Shown: one piece after another, positions 15,639 through 23,170 of the stretch
How the letters are laid out: every line of letters starts with the position of its first letter
Numbering within the stretch: the stretch's first letter is position 1
Source: Lamprocystis purpurea DSM 4197
Lineage (GTDB): Bacteria; Pseudomonadota; Gammaproteobacteria; Chromatiales; Chromatiaceae
Assembly (NCBI RefSeq): GCF_000379525.1
Contig: NZ_KB902504.1
Location: forward strand, 155 to 64,154
DNA: 64,000 nt
Direction of reading: 5' to 3'
Translations under genes and position numbers: made by a program
The notes under the pieces: model-generated
Databases searched by the model: none
What the model saw: the letters and a program-made list of their open reading frames with translations, nothing else
What the model was told of the DNA's origin: nothing

Positions 15639-16595
15639 CTAGATGCTCGCGGGGGCATCTCCGGCCAGGCCCTGCTCAATGCGTCGGCGGCCGAAGGCGT
15701 CGTCGCGCTCGATGTAGCGCAGGGCCGAGGCGGGGTCCTTCCACCCGACATACTCCATCAGGTCCTTGACGTCCCATTGATGGGCGCTGGCCCAGGTGGC
15801 GAAACCGCGCCGCAGTGAGTGGCCGCTGTAGCGGTCGGGTTCGGGTACGCCGGCCGCGGCGAAGCAGTGGCGCAACACCGGTATCAGGCTATTTGGGTGC
15901 AAGGACGTCGGGCCCAGGTGACCATGCGCGTCGATGCGTCGAAAGACCGGTCCGTCGGTCAGTTGCGTCGCGTCGATCCACGCCGAATAGGCCTGCACCG
16001 GGCACAGGCGCGACAAGGCGGGGACTTTGAAGGCGGTGCCCGCTGAGCCGCGATCCGTCTTGGTGCGGGTCAGATAGAGTGTCAGTCCCTCGCCGGGCAC
16101 CGCCGTGATGTCCTGGATGCACAGCCGGCTCAGCTCGTCGCTGCGAAAAGCCCGCCAGAATCCGAGCAGAATCAGCGCGCGGTCACGCAGCGCCCGCAAC
16201 TGATCGGCACGCGCCGCCGCGTCGGCCGCGCGCAGGATCTCCGCGGCGAGCCAGGCGTCGATGCGCGTCAGTTCCGCCAGCGGCAGCGGCAGAGCGCGCT
16301 GCTCGCGGGCCGGGTGCAAGGCCCCGATCCCCTTCAGCACCTGGCGCACCAGCGGCGCCTTGGTGGGATCGGCAAAGCCTTGATCGCGATGCCACTGCGC
16401 AAGCGCGGCCAGCCGCAGTTTCAGCGTATTGAGCGCCAGCGACTCGGCATGTGCGGCCAGATACCGGGCCACCGCCTCGGCGGTCGCCGGGAGGAAGCCG
16501 CCCCAGGTCTCTTCGAAGTGACGGACGGCCGACGCGTAGCTGCGGCGGGTGTGCTCACGCTCTGCCGCCGCGACATAACGGTCAAGGTCAGTCAT
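15639..16595 (-). CDS. Tyrosine recombinase/integrase (TnpS-like)
   Basis: This 318-residue site-specific recombinase has an N-terminal SAM-like core-binding domain (about 1-100) and a catalytic domain with the expected residues: R151 in FRSDEL, K179 in TKTD, H259 and R262 in HSLRRG, W285 in VGWKD, and nucleophile Y294. All are present, so it should be active. It is divergent from a KfrA-like gene, the arrangement of tnpS-tnpT in Tn4651-type transposons, where the pair resolves cointegrates at a site between the genes. No transposase is nearby. It may instead mobilise the adjacent defence genes. Confidence 0.9.
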   Translation of the reverse strand: MTDLDRYVAAAEREHTRRSYASAVRHFEETWGGFLPATAEAVARYLAAHAESLALNTLKLRLAALAQWHRDQGFADPTKAPLVRQVLKGIGALHPAREQRALPLPLAELTRIDAWLAAEILRAADAAARADQLRALRDRALILLGFWRAFRSDELSRLCIQDITAVPGEGLTLYLTRTKTDRGSAGTAFKVPALSRLCPVQAYSAWIDATQLTDGPVFRRIDAHGHLGPTSLHPNSLIPVLRHCFAAAGVPEPDRYSGHSLRRGFATWASAHQWDVKDLMEYVGWKDPASALRYIERDDAFGRRRIEQGLAGDAPASI

Positions 16596-16757
16596 GGGTA
16601 GTTCTCAGAGCAATCGGCCGGCGAATCGGCTCGATGATCAATGCAATGAGCGGGGATTATCGCATGTTATCCGCCGACCAGGGCCGACGCTTGGACCCCG
16701 GCATGATAGACTGTAATTCGCCCGTATGTACTACGGTATGATGTTTCCGGAGGTCCG
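16596..16757. promoter_or_regulatory. Divergent promoter region and possible recombination site
   Basis: The 162 bases between the recombinase and the KfrA-like gene should hold both promoters. In tnpS-tnpT systems this interval also contains the resolution site. Near the KfrA side there are short repeats (CCGTATG, then CGGTATG at 16721-16740) and a GGAGG before the ATG at 16758. I cannot define a core site from one copy. Confidence 0.45.
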
Positions 16758-17804
16758 ATGGCGCGCGCGGGTATTTCGAAATTTCGGGTACAGCAGGCCC
16801 GCGATGCGCTGGTCGCCCGCGGTGAAAACCCCTCGATCGACGCGGTCCGGGTGGAGTTGGGCAACACCGGCTCCAAGAGCACGCTGCACCGCTACCTCCA
16901 GGAACTGGCGCGGGAAGACGGCACGCGCCTCGACGACGAGCCCTTGCTGAGTGAGACCCTGCGCACCACCGTCGCGGGGCTGGCCCGGCAACTACTGGAC
17001 GAGGCCCGCGCCGTGGTGGCCGCCGCCGAGACGCGCCATACCACCGAGGCAAGCGCGCAGCGCACCGAGATCGCCCGGCTGGCGCAGGCGCTCGGCGACA
17101 TCCAGGCGCAGGCCGGGCAATTCGCCGCCGCACTGGACGCCGAGCGCGAGGCCCACGCGGCGACTCAAGGGGCCTTGCAGCAGGAGCGTATCCGCAGCGC
17201 GACGACCGCGAACGAAAACGCGGCACTCACCGTGCGGCTGGAAGAGCATGCACGGCACAGCGCCTCCCTGGAAGAGCAACACAGGCACGCGCGGGATGCC
17301 CTGGAGCATTACCGGCAATCGGTGAAAGATCAACGCGATCTGGACCAGCGCCGCCACGAGACCCAGGTCCAGCAGGTCCAGGCGGAGCTGCGCCAGCTCG
17401 CCCAGACCCTGGTCGTCAAACAGGACGCCGTGACCCGGCTCAGCCAGGACACCGCCCGGCTGTCCGCCGAGCTGGCCGAGTCGCGCCGGGAGTTGCGCGA
17501 GACCCACGAGACCCTGCGCGTGACCCGGCAGACCCGCGACGATCTCGTCGCCAGCCAGGCGCGGCTGGAAGCCGAACAAGCCGCGCTGGCCGAGCAACTG
17601 ACGGTCGCCGAGGGGGCACGCGCGGCGCTGGTCGCCGAGGAGCGCGCGCTACGGCAGGCCCTGGCGACGCAGGAGGGAATCGCGTGCGGGCTCCAGGCCC
17701 GGCTCGCGGCGCAGGAATCCCTGTACGGCGACCTGGCGCGGCGGCTCGACGCGCTGGACCTGCGATCCGCGGCGGAGCCGTTGGAGGCGAACCGGAGTTC
17801 GTAG
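16758..17804 (+). CDS. KfrA-like DNA-binding coiled-coil protein (TnpT-like)
   Basis: The N-terminal 60 residues (VQQARDALVARGENPSIDAV, then GSKSTLHRYL) form the KfrA-type winged DNA-binding domain. The remaining 280 or so residues are a long coiled coil rich in Glu, Arg, Ala and Gln. Plasmid KfrA proteins autoregulate and organise DNA, and TnpT of Tn4651 assists the TnpS recombinase at the resolution site. The length (348) and the divergent recombinase fit TnpT. The start ATG follows GGAGG. It is convergent with the GNAT gene that ends the BREX operon. Confidence 0.85.
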   Translation: MARAGISKFRVQQARDALVARGENPSIDAVRVELGNTGSKSTLHRYLQELAREDGTRLDDEPLLSETLRTTVAGLARQLLDEARAVVAAAETRHTTEASAQRTEIARLAQALGDIQAQAGQFAAALDAEREAHAATQGALQQERIRSATTANENAALTVRLEEHARHSASLEEQHRHARDALEHYRQSVKDQRDLDQRRHETQVQQVQAELRQLAQTLVVKQDAVTRLSQDTARLSAELAESRRELRETHETLRVTRQTRDDLVASQARLEAEQAALAEQLTVAEGARAALVAEERALRQALATQEGIACGLQARLAAQESLYGDLARRLDALDLRSAAEPLEANRSS

Positions 17805-17831
17805 GACTGATCGTGCTCGGCCATGGAGCAA

Positions 17832-18458
17832 CTATGGACACGGGAACGCGGCTGCGGGTAGCGGATTCGCCGAAGTGGCGACCTCGTTGCGCGGGAGGTT
17901 GCGCTCCATGAGCAGTGCTGCCGTCGACGACCCACCGGCCGACTCGCGACCGGCGGCCACTGCAGGAAAAAACGCCGGGAGCACCGCGCGTACGACAAAC
18001 CCCTCAGATGCGTACAACTGCTGCGCCGCTTGCCAAGCATCATGGACGATCAGTAGCTCGCGTTCGATGCCGCCGACATTTCGCAGGATCCGCGCCCGGC
18101 CTTCACGGAACAAGAAGGCACCGAGTCGGCGCCCGCGCAGTGCCGGCTCAATCGTCATTGAGGCGACATACAGGACCGGGCCGGACGGCGAATACCTGGG
18201 CGCGGGATGGTGACCCAGGGCGTACGACGCCGGGTCGACGTCCGGATCGGTCGCCCACCGTTCCGTCACCAGATAGCCCCGCGCCCGGCGCGTGGCGTCA
18301 TCGCGTAAGACCAGAAAGCCCTCGGGGAAGGTCGCCAAGCGCCGCCGGAACACCCTGTGATGCTCGACGATCTCGCGTGCGAAACCACGGCGTTCAAGCG
18401 CCATGATGCACGGCAGATCGCGCACGGTCGCTGCATCAATGTGGAACCTGTCGGTCAT
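17832..18458 (-). CDS. GNAT-family N-acetyltransferase, last gene of the BREX operon
   Basis: The 208-residue protein has the GNAT core: a substrate-side first half (ALERRGFAREIVEHH), strand 4 VLYVASMTIEP and the acetyl-CoA loop ALRGRRLGAFLF. It starts two bases after the brxA stop, so it is very likely translated from the same transcript. GNAT proteins acetylate small molecules, protein amines or, in some toxins, aminoacyl-tRNA; the substrate here cannot be read from the sequence. A low-complexity tail follows the catalytic fold. It is not a standard BREX component. Confidence 0.85.
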   Translation of the reverse strand: MTDRFHIDAATVRDLPCIMALERRGFAREIVEHHRVFRRRLATFPEGFLVLRDDATRRARGYLVTERWATDPDVDPASYALGHHPAPRYSPSGPVLYVASMTIEPALRGRRLGAFLFREGRARILRNVGGIERELLIVHDAWQAAQQLYASEGFVVRAVLPAFFPAVAAGRESAGGSSTAALLMERNLPRNEVATSANPLPAAAFPCP

Positions 18459-18460
18459 CG

Positions 18461-19210
18461 CTAATGCTCTGATGAATCATGATCAACCCACCGAAGCATA
18501 ACAAGCGGTGAGCCGGACCCCTCGGAGCGCAGTTCCAACACCGGGCTGCGCGACACGACGAGGGTGAGCGAGTGGTCCAACCGGAACGGGTAGAGCACGG
18601 CCGCGGACGCAAGCCCGGAAACGCTGATGGCACGGCCGGTGCAGCGGATGGCGGCCTCGATGAGCCAGGCGATCAACGCCTCATTGGTGATGGCCGTGGA
18701 CGGGTTGCGGATCACACGTCGCCCCTTGTCGACCCGCTCGCAGGTGCCCCAACTCGCCTGGGTCTGGATAACTCGGTTGGCGGCGCGCCGGGTGACTTCA
18801 CCCTCGCCGTAGGTCTCGGCCAGGCGGCGATGGATCTCGGCGGCGGTGCAGTCACCCTGGATGGCCGTGAGGCGGCCCACCAATTCGGCGACCTTGCCGA
18901 AGAAGGGATAGGCGGCGATGGCCATCCCCCAACAGAGGGCCGGGATGGGCACCGTGGGGAACTCCTGCCAAACACCAAAGCCCCGCTGGGCGAAGCCAAT
19001 CAGCTCGGCGCGTGGGTCCAGCCACAGGCCGTTGAGGATGCTGCGGGTCTTGGTTCTGGACGGTATCCCTAACCCCGCGGCCTCCAGCAGCGCGTCGATC
19101 GCTTGCGGGTCCGCAGCCCCGCCGCGCACCTTGAGTGCGCACGTCGCCCAGTCGAGCGGAATGAAGCGATCGAAACCGATCCGGGGCGCGGCGGCCGGGA
19201 TGTTCTTCAA
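18461..19210 (-). CDS. brxA: BREX protein BrxA
   Basis: BrxA is a small helical DNA-binding protein of BREX phage-defence systems. The recognisable core is ALCWGMAIAAYPFFGKVAEL followed by VGRLTAIQGDCTAAEIHRRL, then RRAANRVIQTQASWG, matching the family pattern of an aromatic-Pro-Phe-Phe segment and a later R-x-x-x-R...WG. The start is TTG 19210, overlapping the pglZ stop by four bases. It has 249 residues, somewhat longer than the roughly 200 of typical BrxA. In BREX type 3 loci brxA usually follows pglZ, as here. Confidence 0.82.
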   Translation of the reverse strand: MKNIPAAAPRIGFDRFIPLDWATCALKVRGGAADPQAIDALLEAAGLGIPSRTKTRSILNGLWLDPRAELIGFAQRGFGVWQEFPTVPIPALCWGMAIAAYPFFGKVAELVGRLTAIQGDCTAAEIHRRLAETYGEGEVTRRAANRVIQTQASWGTCERVDKGRRVIRNPSTAITNEALIAWLIEAAIRCTGRAISVSGLASAAVLYPFRLDHSLTLVVSRSPVLELRSEGSGSPLVMLRWVDHDSSEH

Positions 19211-21213
19211 CGCCCGTCACTCACGTTCACGAAGGGGACGATCAGCTCTTCGATCGAGCAGCCGCCGTGCGACACCAGCGCTTCACCGGGCGTGACGAAG
19301 GCGGTCCGGCCAGCGGCGAACAACGGCAGGAAGTCCTTGGGCCAAGCCGGAACCTCAAGGCTGAAGGTTCCGGGAAACTGCCCCGCGGATTCGGCCCTTA
19401 ACAGCGTACTACGGTAGACCCGCACCCGTTCGCCGCGGGTCTCCGCAATCGCCCCCTCATTCGGCCGCCCGATCCCGACGGCTTCGCAGTTGCCATGATC
19501 GGCGGTCAAGTAGACCTGGAAGCCCTGATCGAGCAAGAGTGCAAAGAGCCCATCGACAAAGCCGGACTCGCACCAACTCGCGATCAGGCTCGCGATCCCC
19601 CGTTTGCCCAGGAAGGCCCCGTGCACGATCGCATCAATCGTATCGACGACGATTCCCGCCGCCTGGACGTCCGGGTTCGCCAGGGCGACCCCCAACGCGT
19701 CGAGCTGATCGGCATGGCGAATGCCCTTGTGATAAAGCACCTCGCCGGGGCGTAACCCCTGGTCCTGCCAGAAACGGGACCACAGGGCCGGCTCCCGGCT
19801 GGTGGTCTCCAGCGAGCCCGGGAATTCTCGAGGCAGTAACCCAGAGAACAGGGCTTGCCGAGAGACGGCGGTCAGGGTTGGGAGCCAGGCGAAGCAGGCC
19901 CCTTCCGCAAACGCGAACCGCGGTGTCCGTGCCGTGACCGCCTCGCGTATTAGGACCCACTGGTCCAAGGCTAGCCCATCAAACACCAACAGCGCCACCC
20001 GTGGCTCCCCGGCGTTGCGGCGCAGGGCCAGAAAGCGCGGGATCTGGTGCACCATGGCCGGCGCGTTCGCCACCGGCAGTGACGGCAGGTCCGCATAGTG
20101 TTCGGTCATCCAGGCCAGCAGACGTTCATCCGCGAGACGCTGCAACTGCGCAACCTCTGCCCTGAGCCCTTGGGCGCGGGCGGTATCAAGGTTGTGGAAA
20201 CGGGCGAGGATCTCGCCGAACCGTCGTGCGAAGGCCCCCCAGTCCCGGTGCGTGGCCTCTGTGGTCGGGAGCGTTTCGACCAGGGCTTTCAGGCCGTCCA
20301 CGACCAGGTTGCGCAGTGCAGCGGCGTCCTTGACGATCCCAATCGCGATGCTTTTCGAGACAGTAGCCGGCAGGTTGGCGGGAAGGTAGTGCACGGCCAG
20401 GGGATGAAGGGTCCCATCCAGGAACATCGAAGCGACCAGGCCCCGAATATCCGGATGAGCGAACGGAATGTCGATCCTGACCCCGTGCCCCGGCGGTGTT
20501 GCCTCCGCGATGCGCGAGCCGGTGATTCCGAAGTCCTTCAGGTACAGATACCAGGCATCCTGAACACATCGCAGTGTACTTGCCTTTGAGGACAACAGTT
20601 CATCGATCGGTAATCCCGAGAAGGTGTCGTTTGCCCCGATGATCTTGGCCATGTGCTCGATGAGGACCGGGGGCAGTACCAGATCCCGGTGATGCAGCCG
20701 CAGCAGTTCCCGCCAGAGGTCGTCCATGCGGGTGATCAGATGCGGGGCGAGGCGGAACACATGGGTCAGGATGAAGGCCTTGGTCGCCGCCTCACCGAGC
20801 GGCTGGGAAGCATGTTTGGCGTGCGCATCGAACAATGCGTCCAGATGCTCCGCGGCGACTTGCCTGACGACGCCGTAGCTTAAAGCAGGGAACAGGTTCG
20901 CCAGGCTCAGGTGGACCGTCCGCGCCTGACGCAGATAGTCCCAGGGCAGCGCGTCCGGCTCCGCGCAACGCAGATGCAACACCAGGCTCAAGGCCCGCCC
21001 ATCCTCACCGCGGTCCCATGCCTGCCGGTAGTGCTCCTCGTACTCGGCGCGAAAGGCCATCGGGTCCTCGAAGGGCAGCACCTCAAACCCCCGGGTGCGC
21101 AACCCGGCCAGTATCCGCTCGTCCAGCAGTACCGCGTCGGGGTCCGCCGCGATCCACAGACGAGCCAGGTCGGACGGAAACTCACCGAGGATGCGATCGA
21201 CCCAGGCGCTCAT
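19207..21213 (-). CDS. pglZ: BREX phosphatase-like protein PglZ
   Basis: PglZ is the hallmark BREX protein and has an alkaline-phosphatase-superfamily fold. The N-terminal 350 or so residues are helical. The metallo-enzyme core follows: VALLVFDGLALDQW (first metal Asp), WLPTLTAVSRQALFSG (Thr/Ser nucleophile region), DTIDAIVHG and YLTADHGNCEAVG (metal Asp-His). A C-terminal beta domain ends near SHGGCSIEELIVPFV. The start ATG 21213 overlaps the previous gene by four bases, giving 668 residues. All core motifs are intact, so the system looks functional. Confidence 0.93.
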   Translation of the reverse strand: MSAWVDRILGEFPSDLARLWIAADPDAVLLDERILAGLRTRGFEVLPFEDPMAFRAEYEEHYRQAWDRGEDGRALSLVLHLRCAEPDALPWDYLRQARTVHLSLANLFPALSYGVVRQVAAEHLDALFDAHAKHASQPLGEAATKAFILTHVFRLAPHLITRMDDLWRELLRLHHRDLVLPPVLIEHMAKIIGANDTFSGLPIDELLSSKASTLRCVQDAWYLYLKDFGITGSRIAEATPPGHGVRIDIPFAHPDIRGLVASMFLDGTLHPLAVHYLPANLPATVSKSIAIGIVKDAAALRNLVVDGLKALVETLPTTEATHRDWGAFARRFGEILARFHNLDTARAQGLRAEVAQLQRLADERLLAWMTEHYADLPSLPVANAPAMVHQIPRFLALRRNAGEPRVALLVFDGLALDQWVLIREAVTARTPRFAFAEGACFAWLPTLTAVSRQALFSGLLPREFPGSLETTSREPALWSRFWQDQGLRPGEVLYHKGIRHADQLDALGVALANPDVQAAGIVVDTIDAIVHGAFLGKRGIASLIASWCESGFVDGLFALLLDQGFQVYLTADHGNCEAVGIGRPNEGAIAETRGERVRVYRSTLLRAESAGQFPGTFSLEVPAWPKDFLPLFAAGRTAFVTPGEALVSHGGCSIEELIVPFVNVSDGR

Positions 21214-21890
21214 GGCGGAAACCAGCCCTGCAGAATACTGACGATCCGGTCGAACGTGGGACACTCCCGGAGACGTTTGATGCTGGCCTGCCGACCAATT
21301 TCCTCGAAGTCGCGCGATGTGATGGTGCGGCTCAGGCCCTTGATCATCAGGTGCTCGAACAGTTCTTTGGGCTGCTCCTGTTTCAATATCTCCAGCGCCT
21401 TGCCCTGCTGTTTCGCGAAGGTACGTAACAGGGAGGCGATCTCGTCCACCGTGACCCCGCAATGCTTTGCGAGTGCCGGCTCGCAATACCACAGCCAGAC
21501 CTCGACCTCGGGCACCAATGCGGTAGCGGCACTTCTTCCCGACCAAGAGATGTCATTGAGTCGGCCTTGAACCTCGGTCTCCAGTGCCTGCGGCGTCATC
21601 CGATGTTCGCGACCGCAACCGTGGAAATCCCAAAGCAAGAGGGCTTTGTGGTACCCGTCCTTCATCATCCCGGTCAATTCGGGACCGCTTTGCACCATGC
21701 CGGGGTCACGTCCAGTATGGCGGTCAATATGGAATTCAATGGGTCGGATGCCCAGCGCCTGAGGTCGCGTCAGTACCGCCCGCATCAGACTCAAGGCATC
21801 GGCGTCCGCCGTGTAAACCAGTAGATCCTTCATTTCCTGGGTATTGAGCCCAGCAGCCCGGCGGCGAACAACTGTCGCTGGTTTCTTCAT
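21210..21890 (-). CDS. DUF4276/TOPRIM-like protein paired with the OLD-like ATPase
   Basis: This 226-residue protein (or about 207 if it starts at ATG 21833) begins its fold with KDLLVYTADADALSLMRAVL, followed by a KALLLWDFHGCGREH acidic segment and PEVEVWLWYCEPALAKH. The last two resemble the conserved D-x-x-G and P-E-x-E-x-W-L features of DUF4276 proteins, which have a TOPRIM-like nuclease fold. The first strand has Asp residues but not the glutamate expected of an active TOPRIM. The gene overlaps its neighbours by four bases on both sides. A helical C-terminal domain follows. It is probably the effector of the upstream ATPase; the family call is moderate. Confidence 0.6.
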   Translation of the reverse strand: MKKPATVVRRRAAGLNTQEMKDLLVYTADADALSLMRAVLTRPQALGIRPIEFHIDRHTGRDPGMVQSGPELTGMMKDGYHKALLLWDFHGCGREHRMTPQALETEVQGRLNDISWSGRSAATALVPEVEVWLWYCEPALAKHCGVTVDEIASLLRTFAKQQGKALEILKQEQPKELFEHLMIKGLSRTITSRDFEEIGRQASIKRLRECPTFDRIVSILQGWFPP

Positions 21891-23170
21891 TCCAATAGCC
21901 CGGCGGCAAAAACCACGCCTAAGTCAGGTATACCGTCCCATTTTTTCAATATTGGATGCTTGGGTCCTGGGACGATGTGAGTCCCCTCTTTGTCCCTGGA
22001 GAAGCACAAGAGTGGGTCGATTCCGCATTGCTGGACTACCAGAGGCGAATGGGTCGCGAGCAGCATCTGTCCGCCGGGGATGGCTGACAACGAGCGCAGG
22101 ATAATCTCCAACGCCTTGGGATGGACCCCGTTCTCCGGCTCCTCGACCATGTAGAGCGCGGACTCCGCGGGTAGAAAGGCCGGCAGGGTCAGGGCCAACA
22201 TCCGCAGGGTGCCGTCACTCAAGAGCCAACTTGGCACATCCAAGTCGTTGCCGTAGCGAAGCACCAGGAACTCGGCGTTATCTGCCTGGCGCCGGTCCCA
22301 ACCGATGTTGACCAGATCGGGCAGGGCGTAGCGCAGATGTTCCACCCAGCGCGTAACCGCCGAGTCGGGCTCTGCCCATCGAGGTCGTTTGTTTCTTTTC
22401 AGAAGCCGGGGCACTGATCTTGCTTTGGACTCTGCCGCGCGCGGCGCTGATTGGCCATTGGTATCGAGTAGTCTACCAACGACCCGGGCCATGTTGGTGC
22501 CATCCAGATCCAGGTCAGTGCCTCGGGTTGCTGGGCACGGCAGGCGCATCGCGCGGCTGTTGAGCTGAATATAACGCACCCCCTGCATCAAAAAGCGACG
22601 CACCGCGTTGGCCGTCGGGTAGAGTTCCTCGTCGGGTGGCGTCAGGGCCAGGGTCAGCTTATCGAGTCCGAAATTGAAAGAATCCTTATAGGTACCCTTT
22701 TCCCGCGAATAATAATCCGTGCCTTTCGATGTCTTGCCGAGCAAACGCTTCGGCTTGACCGACGCGCTAAAACGTAGCTTGCCGCTCTTGGGCAGCCAGG
22801 CACGAGAGTATTGACGCAGTGCCTCATCCTCCACGCAGACCCCGAGTTCGGCGTCTTGACGAATGACGAGGCGATACTGCAAAAAGCTTGAGGATAGGGC
22901 CGGCAACTCAGAGGAAAGATCCAACAAGAGTTCAATCTCGACCGAACCACCGCGCCGCATCCAAGTCAGGTCGTTGAAATCCGCGATGCCGCGCAACTCC
23001 ACTGCTGCCCCAGGACCATGGGCCAGACAATCGCGCACAAAGTCGATCGCATCCAATACGGTGGTCTTGCCGACGCCATTCGGCCCGACCAACACCTGAA
23101 AGCGCGACAGCGGCAGCGCATCGAGCGATTGAATACCTTTGAAATTGCGCAGCGTCAACCCGACAATCAT
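21887..23170 (-). CDS. AAA family ATPase, OLD/AAA_21-like, in the BREX operon
   Basis: The 427-residue protein has an ABC-type SMC/OLD-like ATPase: GLTLRNFKGIQSL start, Walker A GPNGVGKTT near residue 30, a helical insertion in the middle, the signature-like SDGTLRMLALTL, Walker B as LYMVEEPENGVHP, and the histidine switch ATHSPLVVQ. Such ATPases act with a nuclease or TOPRIM partner in several anti-phage systems (for example PARIS and Gabija). Here it overlaps pglX upstream and the DUF4276-like gene downstream by four bases each. It sits where BREX type 3 normally encodes the helicase BrxHII. Confidence 0.88.
   Translation of the reverse strand: MIVGLTLRNFKGIQSLDALPLSRFQVLVGPNGVGKTTVLDAIDFVRDCLAHGPGAAVELRGIADFNDLTWMRRGGSVEIELLLDLSSELPALSSSFLQYRLVIRQDAELGVCVEDEALRQYSRAWLPKSGKLRFSASVKPKRLLGKTSKGTDYYSREKGTYKDSFNFGLDKLTLALTPPDEELYPTANAVRRFLMQGVRYIQLNSRAMRLPCPATRGTDLDLDGTNMARVVGRLLDTNGQSAPRAAESKARSVPRLLKRNKRPRWAEPDSAVTRWVEHLRYALPDLVNIGWDRRQADNAEFLVLRYGNDLDVPSWLLSDGTLRMLALTLPAFLPAESALYMVEEPENGVHPKALEIILRSLSAIPGGQMLLATHSPLVVQQCGIDPLLCFSRDKEGTHIVPGPKHPILKKWDGIPDLGVVFAAGLLE

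Noticed and set aside
15639-17804. Integron or prophage integrase
   Set aside because: No attC-like cassettes, phage structural genes or tRNA target are nearby; the divergent KfrA-like gene fits a TnpS/TnpT pair better.
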